A stretch of DNA of 64,000 bases from Fistulifera solaris (GCA_030295235.1 AP026126.1:248001-312000), one strand, 5' to 3'; positions 41,539-54,071 are shown, numbered from the stretch's first letter. Numbers and translations: made by a program. Notes: generated from the letters alone by a model not told the origin.

Positions 41539-42200
41539 ATGTCTATCGATGACCAAAGCCAAGATACGGAAGCATTTCCATTGCATCCGGCTCTCCATGA
41601 ATCATCAACGAAATCATGGAATTCAGAGTCGGACGAATTACCTCCGTTAGAAACTTCCACCGTTTCCTCCGGCTGTGCGGACGATGACGGTTCAATATCG
41701 TCGGTCTCTACACTAACGAGTGTATCACAAAGAGGAGTTCGCCCCGTGCTTTGTTTGCGACATACTGGGAGAGAAATGGAGGACGGGGTAGCTCGCCTCC
41801 ACTCCCGCCGTTACCCGATGAAGTTGTAGCCTCATACGAACCTAAACAGTCCGAAGAGGAAACGCTATCCAAAGATATTTCCTACGAGGACATCATTCAG
41901 GAAACAGCAGTAAGGAGTCCCGATATCATAGCTCATGGGCGACGGCGGATTTTTGGACAAGTTCCATCAAGCAGTAGTGCACCTTTTCTGCCGGCTTTGG
42001 CCGAAACTGGAGAAATCCGGAAGACGAAATCAACTTCAGCTTTAGGTACAAAGAAAGGATGCTTGCGCTCCTCATTAAGAAAACAAGACCGACGTCCATC
42101 GGATAATTCGGTCACGTTCAGTCCGAAAGTCGATGTTCGGATTTTTGAAACACCCACCATGCAGTGGGCTGCTAAGGGATGGTCGAAGTTGTTCACTTAA
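41539..42200 (+). CDS. Disordered basic/acidic protein with conserved C-terminal motif, unknown, one frame break
   Basis: Starts MSIDDQSQDTEAF. It is Ser/Pro/Glu-rich, with a PPLPPLPDE stretch. The C-terminal 45 residues look constrained: CLRSSLRKQDRRPSDNSVTF, then SPKVDVRIFETP and WAAKGWSKLF. One base is missing at AAA 41729-41731; corrected length is 220 residues. No family is recognised. The motif could bind a phosphatase or kinase partner, but that is a guess. The start is set by the first ATG in a long open frame. Confidence 0.6.
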
Positions 42201-42536
42201 AAACAACCGCAAGCGACTTAGAGGCACTAAGCTATAGATTAAAAGCAATAACAAGTATCCAAGCTTCATTTCATTTTCCCGTGTGATTAGGTCGATCATT
42301 TGGATTCCATCGGATAAACATTAGGATGGAACGTGAACTTCACGGTCCCGCACCCCGCCCTCACGTCCGTGATGTCCCTAATTTTGACAACGTCCGACGT
42401 CGAGAGATTTGAGATTTCCCATTGCAAATCTTCGTCTGTCAGTCTACCGTACTATGTTCGTGACTAACATCATTCCCGTTTGTATTGGTAATGGAAACTA
42501 GGTATACGAAATAATCATTAATTCATCTTGTTAATT
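42201..42536. other. Convergent intergenic region, 336 bases
   Basis: It lies between the 3' ends of the unknown protein gene and ZW10. No gene or repeat is seen. Confidence 0.35.
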
Positions 42537-44936
42537 TTAGTCACTAATGGAGAGGAGCTTCAGTAGCTTCTTTCGATTAGGGCTATCATTGAAACAAGCC
42601 ATGATAAGTTTTGATAGCTCGGGGGCGCTAATACTCCTGAATAGACCTTCTGAAAGGTTCGTCTCGATATCTGCTAAAGACATATTCATGAATCGTCCAA
42701 TAGCAAAGAACCTATCCATGAGTTGAGATCCTGTTTTATCTCCCTCAGTCATGTTATCAACTTCTTTGACAACTTTCTCAAATTGAGCGTTGACGAATTG
42801 ACAAGCGGTTGTGCTGATATCCAAAGCCTTCATGATCTGGTCGAGCAAAAGTGAAAAGAGGACATCAGATAGATATCCGATTGAGCGTGTCAAAACTTCA
42901 TAGGAAAGTACTGGTCTCCAAGCCTTGTTGAGATGTCCGAGGTGGTAAAGACCTGCAGCGACAGCAGCTTCCGCTTCGGACCATTCTGAAACAATTTCAT
43001 CCGATCTTAGAGATTCCCCTAGCAACGCAATCGGTTTGCCTACAAGTTCCACAATCTGCTTCGCTTGAACATCAAGCATTTCACCCATGGATCGCTCAGC
43101 AAGGTCTCGGAACAGGGGAACCATATCAACAAAGATACACGTTTGCTGAAGGAGACTACCTTGTGGGGTTTTAGCGTCGTCGGTGTACCGCTCGCGGTAC
43201 TCCAGACCAAGACTTAAACAGTTGTGAGCGATAAAGACACAATCATTGTGAAGAATGGCAGCTGTCCTCGGAACATGAGCGATTTCATGACCATGGGTAA
43301 CTGGAATGATGGCTCGAAACAACTCCAATACTTCGCGCGCTGTACGATACAAAGTGGCCTGTATGGCAGCAAGTGCTGCACTGCACTCGTTTGGTAGTTG
43401 CGCGATAGATTCATCCATGGTCCTTCGGCATAGCTTCATTATTTGAGCAGCAGTATCGGATATGCTGGATTTCTGTAACCGAAAGACAGCCATTCCGTCC
43501 GAGAGACCAAGGCGTTTGTCATCTTTATCGGGTCGTACGTCGACGCCGACTTCAACCGTATTGTGGTAATCATTGTTGAGCAAAAGACGTCGTGCCTCGT
43601 TGAGAATTGTGCAACGTCGTTTTTCGACATATTTTGCTTCAAAGTTCGCTGCAAAAGACGACAAGCCAGGCTCTCCTTTTCAGAAATCAACTGCAGCGAA
43701 ATGAGAGCATCATGAAACGTGGACAAGAACGCCTCAAAATCCGAGGCGATTGCTTTCAAAGAATGAAACTCCTCTGGCAACAAGTGCGTGGGTATGCTTG
43801 ATTTCTCTAAAGCGTCAACGAGCAACTCGCGTAAAATACCATTATCAATCCCCATATTCAAAGTCTTGATTCCCAACACCTCCAAGCTCAGTGTTTCCGA
43901 CGACTGCATCTCCGGTCGACCAAAGAGTTTCGATCCTACAAAATGACAAAGCTGCTTTCGTTCCAGCAGAACATGTTCGGTGACGAAAATCAAAGTTTTT
44001 GAACAAACTCAATGGCGTTCTTCCACACGAGACTATTGCTGTGCGATGATTCTACTTTCGTCCCATTCAAGTTCCATTCCAGCCGAACAACGCGTGTTTT
44101 CGTCGTAATCGAATTCACTAGCGACCCACTGTTGTCTTCCGATTCTTGGTACGAAACCAGAGTCGTTGCTTCATCGGACATGAGACGCTCCAGCAGGGGG
44201 CGAAAGACCCATTCGTAAATCTCGGTGGTGAATTTGCGAAGAATGTCCTGCAACGCCGAATGACCGTCGTCGGCGAAGATCTGCAAAACATCGTACGCCA
44301 TCGGAAGATTGGAAGAGGAGGACCGGACGAGCAAGGAAGTAGGCGACAAGGAAACGCTGGCGGCCCACATTTTTCGTGCTTCTCCTAACAGGTCTACTTT
44401 TGTCGACGAACCTCCGACCGAAGTGAATCCAGAATCTTGTTGGCGGCTGCAAGGGTTGATGGAGAGGTGTTCGACTCGGACGCAACGATGGTCTTCGCTT
44501 CTTTCAATGCCTGCTGAGCTTGTACCTGAAGGCTCGCAGCGCGTCTTAAATCAATCTCGGGTGTAAGAGATGGAGTCGAACATGTCATTGATTGATCCAA
44601 GTACGATCGAGCAAGGCTACATTGACGTAAAAACTCCACTTTGTTCTTCAGATTGGCCGCTTCGTTGCTATCCTCCGGCGGCAAGGATGCATTCTTCTTG
44701 ATGGCGTTCAGCTCATTCTCAATACTAGCCAACTTTTCCCTTATATTCTCCTCCACGACACATATTTCCTGACCGAAAAGCTCAACTCCTAAATGGAAGG
44801 ATGCATTCGGATCGTCGTCCTTGTTTTCGTCGTGGTTTGTAGCATTGGCGTTCCGCAGTGCATCTTTCGTTGCCTTTTGAATGGCTGTTCTCACCGCATT
44901 CAAGCGTTCTTGGACATCATCTTCCATTGTTGACAT
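42537..44936 (-). CDS. ZW10: ZW10 homologue (kinetochore / ER-Golgi tethering), three frame breaks
   Basis: The first ATG at 44936 begins MSTMEDDVQERLNAVRTAI. The N-terminal coiled coil (residues 40-200) is followed by an all-helical body. The diagnostic segment is CTILNEARRLLLNNDYHNTV, matching ZW10's ARNLM-x-x-x-x-HNTV. SIGYLSDVLFSLLLDQIMKA and the C-terminal LSKLIMACFNDSPNRKKLL follow. ZW10 works with Rod/Zwilch at kinetochores and with RINT1/NAG in the Dsl1 tether on the ER. Only the tethering role is widely conserved, so it is the safer guess here. Breaks (plus positions): T run 44398-44401, AAA 43992-43994, T run 43677-43680, one base short each. Corrected length is 800 residues. Confidence 0.82.
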
Positions 44937-45334
44937 GATAAAGTTGACGTGATGTTTTTTTAGATGTTCTTAGTCAAGTGAAACTCCGTCGTTGCAAGAT
45001 GAGGGATCGTCATTGTCACTTCCTCACTTCGTCGCACGGGTGCGGTACGGTGTACGGTACCATGTACTTTCACTGTACAGCTAAATGGAATCAATGCAGT
45101 CGTACCGGCAATGCTGCAATATTTATTACGAAGTACTGTCTTTTAGAGTGTACTCCGTTAAATTTTGAAACGGTCTTGCTTCGAAACGCTACCCTTTTAG
45201 CGACGATCCACCATATCTGAACATAAAGAGACATTTACTCTTTCATCAAAATCGATTTGAACTGAAAAATGTAGTTACTGCGTTTAAAGAACGATTGTAC
45301 AAGGCAATCGCATTTTTGCAACTTCAGCTATGGA
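44937..45334. other. Intergenic region, 398 bases
   Basis: It lies between two minus-strand genes. At about 45040-45080 it carries reiterated GTAC words (GGTACGGTGTACGGTACC). No gene is seen. Confidence 0.35.
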
Positions 45335-46407
45335 TCATACATACTCCAAGGTTGGATCCTCTTCATCGTCATCGTGATCTTGTCGTTCATCATTCGCTGC
45401 CATGAGTAATGTTGCCATATTTGAACTCGGGTCTCCGCTCCCGTTATCTCCCATCATGTCGGGTACCGTCGTTGCGGCTGCGACAGCGGCAGCGGAGGCC
45501 ACCGCGTCCGCTAAAGATGGGTCGGCTACCGTCTCGTGTGCGGCTTCTATAGCAGCATCCCAAGAAGCCTTCCACTGTGTCAGAAGAAAAATCGATTTAC
45601 TCAATGAGTTGAATGCCTTGTGATAAATGGAGTTAATTTCTTCGTCGCCAGGGGGGAGAGAATCGTGCGCGCTGTCGTCTAGCAAAGCACCATGCACCGC
45701 GGCCACCGCCGCCGAAGCAGCACCACTCGATACGGCTTCGATCAATCGTTCGGTTTCGATCAGAGCTTCTCGTGAACAGTGCAGTAAATCTCCTCCAATT
45801 TCTTGAAAGCCATATCCTTCTCCATAGTGTCTGGTCCCCTCTATGGCACCGTTGACAATGATGGCGTCCGAGGCCAGTTCCACCATCGACCCATTCTTGT
45901 ATCGAAACTTTTTCGGTGAAGGACCCATAGCATAAATCATGGATGGCTCTTCCAGATCATCCTCGGTCGACAGTCTCGGGTTGGTCCGTTTCCGTTCGGT
46001 CCGGCGCTTTTCATTCAAATTCCGTTGACAACTAAAGCATAGCCCGGTACGTAAGTACAAAGAATCCGTCTCGTTCGGTTCACTGTCGTATATGCAGACG
46101 GGCACACCCACTTTGGGACATTCGGGCGTCTTACACGATTCTTTGCCGGCGCCTTTCGGTATCTTGATGTGCGGATTGGTCAAGGCGTATTGTAGATCGG
46201 CATCGGACGGCTGTAAGCCGTAATCGAGTATCACGAAGCGCTTCTTTTCAAACGGACCATAATCTGACCATCGTGCACACCGGGGACACCCGTATGCCGA
46301 TGGTAGATATTCCCATTGGCCCTCCCTAGCTTGTGATCGACATCCACCAAGAACTCTTCGAGCGGTGGGATTTGAATGTGCGAGGAAAAATCGAGTGGAG
46401 AGACCAT
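45335..46407 (-). CDS. Cys-rich probable zinc-binding protein, unknown, one frame break
   Basis: Starts MVSPLDFSSHIQIPPLEEFL at 46407. An N-terminal module holds HTGVPGVHDGQIMVRFEKKR and VILDYGLQPSDADLQYA. A putative zinc ribbon follows (CKTPECPKVGVPVCIYDSE and YLRTGLCFSCQRNLNEKRR). The middle and C-terminus are Ala-rich and helical, ending in an acidic tail. The CxxC with a basic NEKRRTERKR segment after it suggests nucleic-acid binding, but I do not know the family; I believe similar modules recur in diatom proteins. One base is missing at AAA 46250-46252 (plus). Corrected length is 357 residues. Confidence 0.65.
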
Positions 46408-47156
46408 GATGAAGGTATTATTATCTCTTGCGAGGCTGTGTCTATTTTTGAAATAAAGCTGTGGAAAAAAATCCAGAAAAAAGTTAAGATCGAAACAGTC
46501 AACCTTAAGGTGAATAAGAAGTAAGACTCGCGGCAATACGATTCGTGGTGTCCCTACCAAAAGGAGTTTGTAGATCCTATGCTGGTGCACTTGATGACTT
46601 ACATGAACACTTTTTCAACAGAAAAAATGGAAAGGCTCTCCAAATTCAGTTCCAGAGTTTCAGTTTTCAATGCATGCCGCGCATCGGATAGGCAAAAGAC
46701 GCGAAACGTGTCGACACAACGACGACTGCGCGAAACAAGCGCACCGCGATACTACTACTTGTAGTTTCGAAGTTGAAAGACAAACGGCTTACAGTTGTCA
46801 ATCGAATTAAGGTTAAGTCTAGATCGAATTGGGGGTACTATTTATGTTATAGCAGGTGGCAACACCCAGCTGTTAAGTAAAAAACTCAAAAGAGTTTTGT
46901 TACACAGATAATTTGCACTGTAAGATTGTCATTTGTGACATACGGGTACCGAACGATCAGGACGAAAAACAGCCAGACGCAAGCCTCCCTCCATCGATCG
47001 CTCGCGCTCGCCATGGCCTCACGTCTCGGCAATCAAGCAAAAAAAAAAAACACACCGAGGACACACATCATTCATTGTGCCTCATCTATCTATCGACAAC
47101 AATTGATTGCTCATCATTAAGAAAGATCGCTTTGTGAGTCGATTCTATTGAGAAAT
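46408..47156. other. Divergent intergenic region, 749 bases
   Basis: It lies between the Cys-rich gene (minus) and valyl-tRNA synthetase (plus), with a poly-A tract (47040-47050). Open frames are short and unsupported. No gene is seen. Confidence 0.4.
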
Positions 47157-50100
47157 ATGGAAGATCCGCCGCAGAAAGACGAAGGAGGAGAAGAAAAACT
47201 CTCCAAAAGCCAGCTCAAAAAGCTAGCCAAGGGCAAGGTAAGCACCATCGTTCCCTTGTTTCGATCGAGTATTCAGATTCTGACTCTGTGATCTTAATTA
47301 AAGGGAAAAGAAAAGAAGGAAAAGCCACAATGGAACACAGCCAAGAAAGAAAAGACCAAGGCCGCTCCTCCCAAGAAGGAGTTCATCAATCCGACACCCA
47401 AGGGACAAAAGAAGGACTTGACGAACATGGAAGATGCGTATCATCCCGCCGCCGTGGAAGCGGCGTGGCAGGATTGGTGGGAAGCCCGTGGCTTTTACTC
47501 CTGTGATCCGAAATTTGCGGAAGGAAAATCACCGGAGGAAAAGTTTATCATGGTCATTCCTCCGCCGAACGTGACCGGCTCGTTGCATTTGGGACACGCG
47601 CTGACGGCCGCCGTCGAAGACACTTTGACGCGATGGCATCGCATGAAAGGACATGCTACTTTGTATGTGCCAGGTAGGTTTTTGTGGCATTCTTAGTCCG
47701 CTTGGTTTTGTTGCAATTGCCGTATTTTGATACATCAATGAAAATACAACGGGTGCACGCTTCCATGCTAGAGTGACACATTCCCTTTCGCACAACCCAG
47801 TATGATTTTGTTTCGATTTGTACTCACGGTTGTTAATGGGGATTACACAGGCACGGATCATGCGGGTATTGCCACACAGTCCGTCGTGGAAAAGATGTTG
47901 ATGAAAGAGGAAGGTAAGACACGTCACGACTTGGGCCGTGACGAATTTGTCCGAAAAGTTTGGGAATGGAAAGGTGATTACGGCAATAAAATTACCACTC
48001 AGCTCCGGCGATTGGGTAGCAGTGTGGACTGGTCAAGAGAAAGATTCACGATGGATGAAATGTTGAGCAAGGCGGTCGTGGAAGCCTTTAACCGCTTCCA
48101 TGAAAAAGGGTTGCTATACAGAGCAAACCGGTTAGGACAATGGTCTTGTGCACTCAAGTCTGCCATTTCCGAAATCGAAGTCGACACTTTGGAACTGGAG
48201 GGACGCACATTTTTGGAGGTGAAAACTCACAAAGGAAACCCCAATCATCCGAATGGCCGCTACGAATTCGGCACACTAACTTCATTCGCTTATCCGGTCG
48301 AAGATTCCGACGAACAGATTGTTGTCGCTACCACGCGTTTAGAGACCATGTTGGGAGATACCGCCGTTGCTGTCCATCCCGAGGATCCGCGCTACAAGCA
48401 TCTCCATGGAAAATTTGTCATACACCCGTTCAACAACAGGCGCATTCCCATTGTTACAGATGGCGAACTTGTCGACATGTCCTTTGGTACGGGTGCCGTG
48501 AAAATCACCCCGGCCCACGACCCTAATGATTATGAGTGTGGAAAGCGCCACAATCTCGAATTCATTACGATGCTCGCACCAGACGGATCGATCAATGAGA
48601 ATGGAGCACCATTCACCGGAATGATGCGTTACGATGCCCGAATTGCGGTCGAGGAAGCTTTGAAAGAGAAGGTTCGTAATTACAGCAATCTTCAGTTCTT
48701 GTGCCGTGTTAACTCACATGTGTTCTTATGTGACTTCTCGCAGGGTCTTTACATAGGCAAGGTACCAAACAAGATGAATCTAGGCATATGTTCCCGTTCA
48801 GGCGATATTCTTGAGCCAATGATTACACCACAGTGGTATGTAAACTGTGATGGTATGGCAAAACGAGCCTTGGGGGCTGTTGAGAAAGGTGATTTGAAAA
48901 TCGTTCCTGCTGAGCACAAGAGAACATGGTATCAATGGTTGGGTAACATTCGTGACTGGTGTGTCAGTCGTCAACTTTGGTGGGGCCACCAGATACCGGC
49001 TTGGTTTGCTGTGAAAAAGGGTGAAAATCTGGACAAGAACGATATTGCCAATAACGAGCGTTGGGTCGTCGCCAGATCAGAAGAGGTATGTGCATTAATC
49101 ACCTTTTTAAAAGCAATTATAAGGTGTCTCAATGTCATGTTTATGTGTGTCCACAGGCGGCTTATGAAAAAGCTGCGGCGCTGATTGGATGTTCCAAAGA
49201 CGAGTTGGAACTCACTCGAGACGAAGATGTTTTGGATACCTGGTTTAGTTCGGGACTTTTCCCATTTTCTGTGATGGGTTGGCCTGACAATACGGATGAT
49301 ATGAAAGCATTCTACCCAACTTCACTACTTGAGACTGGCCTTGATATCCTGTTTTTCTGGGTTGCACGGATGGTGATGATGGGTCTAGAGCTGACTGACC
49401 GGCTGCCATTCCACACCGTATTCCTGCACGCGATGGTTCGCGACAAAGAGGGGAGAAAAATGTCGAAGTCACTTGGAAATGTGATTGATCCGTTAGAAGT
49501 TATTGATGGCTGCTCTTTGGAGGCACTCCAGGAGCGTCTTGAAGCCGGAAACTTGCCTGCTAAAGAAATCGAAAGGGCTAAAAAGAATAACGAAGCTGAG
49601 TTCCCTTCGGGTATACCAGAGTGCGGTTCAGATGCCCTCCGATTCGGTCTTCTTGCGTATACTGTCCAGGGACGCGACATTAATATGGATGTGAGTCGCG
49701 TGGTTTCGTACCGTTTATTCGGAAATAAGCTTTGGAACGCAACAAAGTTCGCTCTGCAGTTTGTCTCCGACTTCGCTCCGACAGCAACTCTTCTTGACGA
49801 TTTGATGTCGAGTGGGAAAATGGCTATTCGTGATAAGTTTATGATTTCGCGACTGATGAATGGTACAAAGATTGTGAACGAGTTTCTTGCAAACTATAAG
49901 TTTGGCGATGCGCAACAAGCAGCCTATTCCTTGTGGATGGACGATATTTGCGATGTTTATCTCGAGCTTATCAAGCCCGTTGTTTACGACACAAGTGACG
50001 AAAACAAAGATAGTCGATGGGCTGCTCAGGCAACACTTTGGATCTCAATCGAGACAGGTCTACGCATTCTTCACCCCATGATGCCTTTCATTACCGAAGA

Positions 50101-50700
50101 ATTATGGCAACGACTACCTGGTCGTGGTACTCTGGGCGAAGCGGAACCAGAAACAATTATGCTTGCTCCCTATCCTGAGTTCATCGAATCGTATGCCAAT
50201 GCTGCGTGTGAAGAGTCAATGGCAAATACGATGAAAATTGTGAAAGCGTGTCGTTCGCTTCGAGCGTCTTACAATATTGCGAAAAAAAGCACAACCAATT
50301 ATTTCATCAAAGTTTCAGGACCGGCTGAGGGCGCTGCTAAGGATCAAGTAAAAGATATCACAACACTTGGTGTGGCAGCGTCTATTGTAGTGAATCCTAG
50401 TGAGGATGCACTCCCAAAACTGTCGGCACTGTCATCGTTGATGACAGCTTGACCATCCTGATGGATTTGAAGGGCATGGTCGATTTCAAGGTCGAAATTG
50501 AGCGTTTGCAGAAGAAATTGAAAACGACCGTACCGCAAATGGAAACACTCAAGCAGAAAATGGAGGCTGATGGCTATGAATCGAATGTGCCGGATGACTT
50601 AAAAGCCAAAAATAGTGAAAGACTCGAGTCGCTTCAGAAGACGAAGGTTGAACTGGAGGACGCCATTGCAAATTTCGAGAGGCTAGCAGTCGAAGAGTAA
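47157..50700 (+). CDS. VARS: Valyl-tRNA synthetase, one frame break
   Basis: Five exons; introns 47238-47303, 47674-47850, 48672-48743 and 49086-49156. The Lys-rich N-terminal extension ([14 protein letters not shown]) is typical of eukaryotic enzymes. Class I motifs: the HIGH element in [20 protein letters not shown] and KMSKS in [16 protein letters not shown] (49457-49471). The editing domain includes [20 protein letters not shown] and [11 protein letters not shown]. The anticodon-binding domain follows, and a C-terminal coiled coil ([19 protein letters not shown]) as in ValRS. The enzyme charges tRNA-Val and clears Thr-tRNA-Val. One base is missing near 50436-50440; corrected length is 1052 residues. 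No organelle presequence is evident at this start, so at least the cytosolic form is encoded. Confidence 0.95.
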
Positions 50701-50773
50701 ATTTCAAACATTCCTAGAAAAGACTGAATTTGAGTTAAGGCCTTTTTCCTTATCACTTTATTTCTATCAAAAA

Positions 50774-53175
50774 CTATCGCTGCTTGCGGAGGTCGACAAC
50801 CGGAGGAGGCGGCGGAGCTCGTCTTTGCTGCCTCGTCGTCAGCTCAAGTAGCTTCTGCTCACGCTCTCTCTGCACCTTAGCCATTTCTGACTTTAATCGG
50901 TCGACATCTGACATATGGTCAGCACTTGTCTTACCGCTGGTCTCAGCGACCGTTTCAGAAGACGTACGTTGCCGTGGGAGATTCGCCACCAAGTGTTTTG
51001 GAATGATTGGGTGGGATAAATTGTGTTGCGTTTTGAACGTAACGAATCCGCTTTGCTGATTTTGTTGACATTCGATGGCCTGGAAAGGAAGTTAGCATCA
51101 TTTTGGTGAGCAATTAGCAACGAACAGAATCAAACCTACCTCGTACTTGCTCAGAATCGATGACGCTTTCCGAAAGTCACCATTGGGCTTCTTGTCCAGA
51201 TTTTTGTCGGCAATATACAAATAGTGATTAATACCCAGATCCCCAAACGCTAAATCTTCTTCGAATATGTCTTCATCGTCGGTAAAATCATCCATGTCTC
51301 TTCTTATCCGCCCACTGTAGACATCTGACGATAACTTTGTCCTCGACTGAAATGACGAAGCAGCGGCGGCTTGCATGGATCGCTGGACACTTTGGGGATT
51401 GGAGCACCAATCGCAAGTCTGCTCACAAACAGTCTTGGGATCTGACTTTTCGCCAAAATGCTGTAAAAGATAGCATCGTCGGCATCCTAGAGTTGTAGCA
51501 TAACTATTCATACGTTCCAAAGCCTCCAGGGCGCGTCTTGATGATTCATCCTTGTCATCTTTTACCTTTCTTTGTTGAATCAAGTACTGAAACTTTCTCA
51601 CGTCGCTTTTTGTAAAATAGAGGACGCTGTAAGATTCCAACCCGTCTCTACCTGCCCGTCCGGATTCTTGATAAAAGGACTCCACAGTTTTTGGCAACGA
51701 CCAGTGTACGACGTAGCGAACATGAGCTAAATCGATGCCCATCCCAAAGGCCACCGTTGCGATAGCAATCGGTGTTTTACCTGTAGTCCAATTATGTTGG
51801 ACCTGGGTACGTTCAATATCTTTGAGGCCTCCGTGATACCCTGCCGCAAGTATGCCAGTTCGTCTTTGAATCTCGAGCGCTAAATCGACTGTTTCTTCTC
51901 GTTTGTGAACGTAAATAATACCAGAGCAATTTTCCTGGGATTTTCTCTTGCATCGCTCGTGCTGCCTTTTTATGAAATGAATCAAATCTTCCATAGCACC
52001 GTTCGGCTTCTCTTCGTCTAGAACGTCTTTGTAGCGAACCTTGTAGAATATGTTTGGTCGATTGAAGGAACCAATATGACAGGGAGCGTCACGAAGATGT
52101 AAAATTTGCTTAATCTACAAGAGAATGAATAGCAAGGATGAGAAAGATGTTGGTCATTCCAGTAAATCGTACAACGACTCACATCTTCAATTACTTTGGG
52201 AGTCGCGGTAGCGGTACACGCCATGCAGGGCACATCGGGAAAGGTTTCCCGAAACCACCCCAGTTTTCGAAACGCGGGACGAAAATCGTGCCCCCAGCTC
52301 GACAAACAGTGCGCTTCATCTACTGCAAAAAGCGAAAGACGCTTTTGCTGATGCACTTCCATCATGATATTCCGAAATCGTTCCGTTTGGATTTGTTCCG
52401 GAGTACAGTACAAGAGTGTGATGGGTCGCAGGGATGATGACGATGATGCCTTGGCCCTCAAACTGCGACCGACGACTCGTTCCATCGTGTCAACGTTCAC
52501 TCGCTCTCCATTCGAAGACGATAGGACGGCAGCTTCGATTCCTTTGGCTAAACAGGATTGTACTTGATCGACCATGAGAGCAATGAGTGGAGAAACGACC
52601 ACCGTCAAACCGCCGAGTGCGACAGCGGGTAGTTGGTAACACAGACTTTTGCCGCCTCCGGTTGCCATGACGATGAGTTGACTCTTTCGCTTCAAAGCAC
52701 AATTGATCGCCACGGGTTGTAAATATCGTAGGCTTGGAATGCGAAATACTTCGTTCAGGATCTGTGCAGCGTGACGTTTCAGTTCCTCGTAGGTCTTTTC
52801 TGTGGAAGGACCTGTTGATTGAGCCAACTTTGCAACAGTCGCCGAACCGAAAGAAGCATGATTATTTGTATTGGAAGGAGGATTTTTCCGTTTCCTTGAC
52901 GGTGCTGCTTCTTTGGTGGGCAAACCAAAAAGAGTGGTCTGTTTCGTTGGCTTGGACGGCGAGGACTTCTTCGGTTCCACAATTTTGGGTTCCACGAAAC
53001 CTCCGAATAGTGTTGTTTGTCGAGATTCTTTCTTCGTTTGCTCCGCTATATTGTTCACAGTAATTCGTTCCGTCAGACAGATTTCACACTTTTTCGCAGT
53101 GTCTTGCGAATTCTCAAATGTACAAGCCTCGCAAGACCAGGTCATGTCGGCTTTGTCACTGTTCTTTGTTCGCAA
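50774..53175 (-). CDS. RecQ-family DNA helicase with N-terminal RanBP2-type zinc finger
   Basis: Three exons; introns 52115-52182 and 51080-51139; 757 residues, no frame breaks. An N-terminal zinc finger ([13 protein letters not shown] with a second Cys pair) is followed by a linker with repeated TTLFG-type motifs. The helicase core has Walker [16 protein letters not shown], motif Ia [15 protein letters not shown], the DEAH box [28 protein letters not shown] and motif [14 protein letters not shown]. The RecQ zinc-binding module is present as [11 protein letters not shown] with [13 protein letters not shown]-terminal helix and PPPPPVVDL end the protein; no HRDC is visible. RecQ helicases unwind recombination and replication intermediates. 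This architecture is closest to RecQ5-type or plant RecQsim-like short forms, not WRN/BLM. Confidence 0.93.
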
Positions 53176-53614
53176 ACCGATGAAACAAAAAAAACTCTAC
53201 CTAGTCGTGTGTGCGACTATCGTCCGTCCAGCAAATCGTTTCGTCTTTCCTTCTTATTTACGATTACAGTGCTTCATTCCTTTCTCTCGACGTGCTTTGA
53301 ATGAAGAACAGAGGCATGCTGGCATGCTTTTCCTTGTGAATTGTTCGACCGACAACCGACAAAGCAAATATCAAAATAATGCTGTCATTGTCGCATGTCC
53401 GTCATCCGTCAAGTCGCTAATCCTAAAATCTCAAGCGCATTTAGATTCCAAATTCCATTCTCGTACGTGTTCGCCGCTCGCACAGCGTTCTTCGCAACCT
53501 CTCGATGCAAATTTAACGGCAGGAGGACAAGTCAGTTTATTATCGCAGTCCATCACCCAAGACGTTGATGGTTATTGCCTCCTAGACCTATCAATAACAT
53601 CACTGTACGCTATC
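53176..53614. other. Divergent intergenic region, 439 bases
   Basis: It is probably the shared promoter region of RecQ (minus) and plastid S21 (plus). No gene or repeat is seen. Confidence 0.4.
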
Positions 53615-54071
53615 ATGGCACGAGTATCTTTCCTGTTTGTGCTGCTTGCGGCTTTGGCTACTATCTCGAATGCGTTTGCTCCGGCTCCGGCGTTTGGTTG
53701 TGGTACGTGCGTTCGTGCTGTGATTGCCTGTGGTTGGCCGTGTGTCTCTCTTACCTTGTTTCCCCATCTATCGTTATTTCTTAATTGCCTTATTATTATT
53801 ATCATTATCATTCATTATATGATTTACAGTCACTCGACCCGAGACGGCCTTGCCCGTGAAAATCAAGATTGTAGTCGGTGACGGTGAACCCATTGAAAGT
53901 GCCATTCGTCGTTTCAAGCGGGAAGTCAGCAAATCGGGTCATTTGATTGAACTCCGTCACAAACGCTACTTTGAAAACTCGCAAGAACGAGCCAAGCGTA
54001 AGGTCAAGGAGGCCCGTATGCGCAAGAAATTTGAACGCATGCAAAAACGCCGTACCGCGAACCGTGTTTAA
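53615..54071 (+). CDS. RPS21: Plastid ribosomal protein bS21, nuclear-encoded
   Basis: Two exons, intron 53703-53829; 109 residues. The N-terminus is a signal peptide (MARVSFLFVLLAALATISNA) followed directly by FAPAP. That is the ASAF/AFAP motif which directs diatom proteins through the four-membrane plastid envelope. The mature part is a bacterial S21: IKIVVGDGEPIESAIRRFKR, EVSKSGHLIELRHKRYFEN and a Lys/Arg-rich C-terminal helix (KEARMRKKFERMQKRR). bS21 sits on the platform of the small subunit near the anti-Shine-Dalgarno. The intron falls between targeting sequence and mature protein, suggesting exon joining during gene transfer to the nucleus. Confidence 0.93.
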
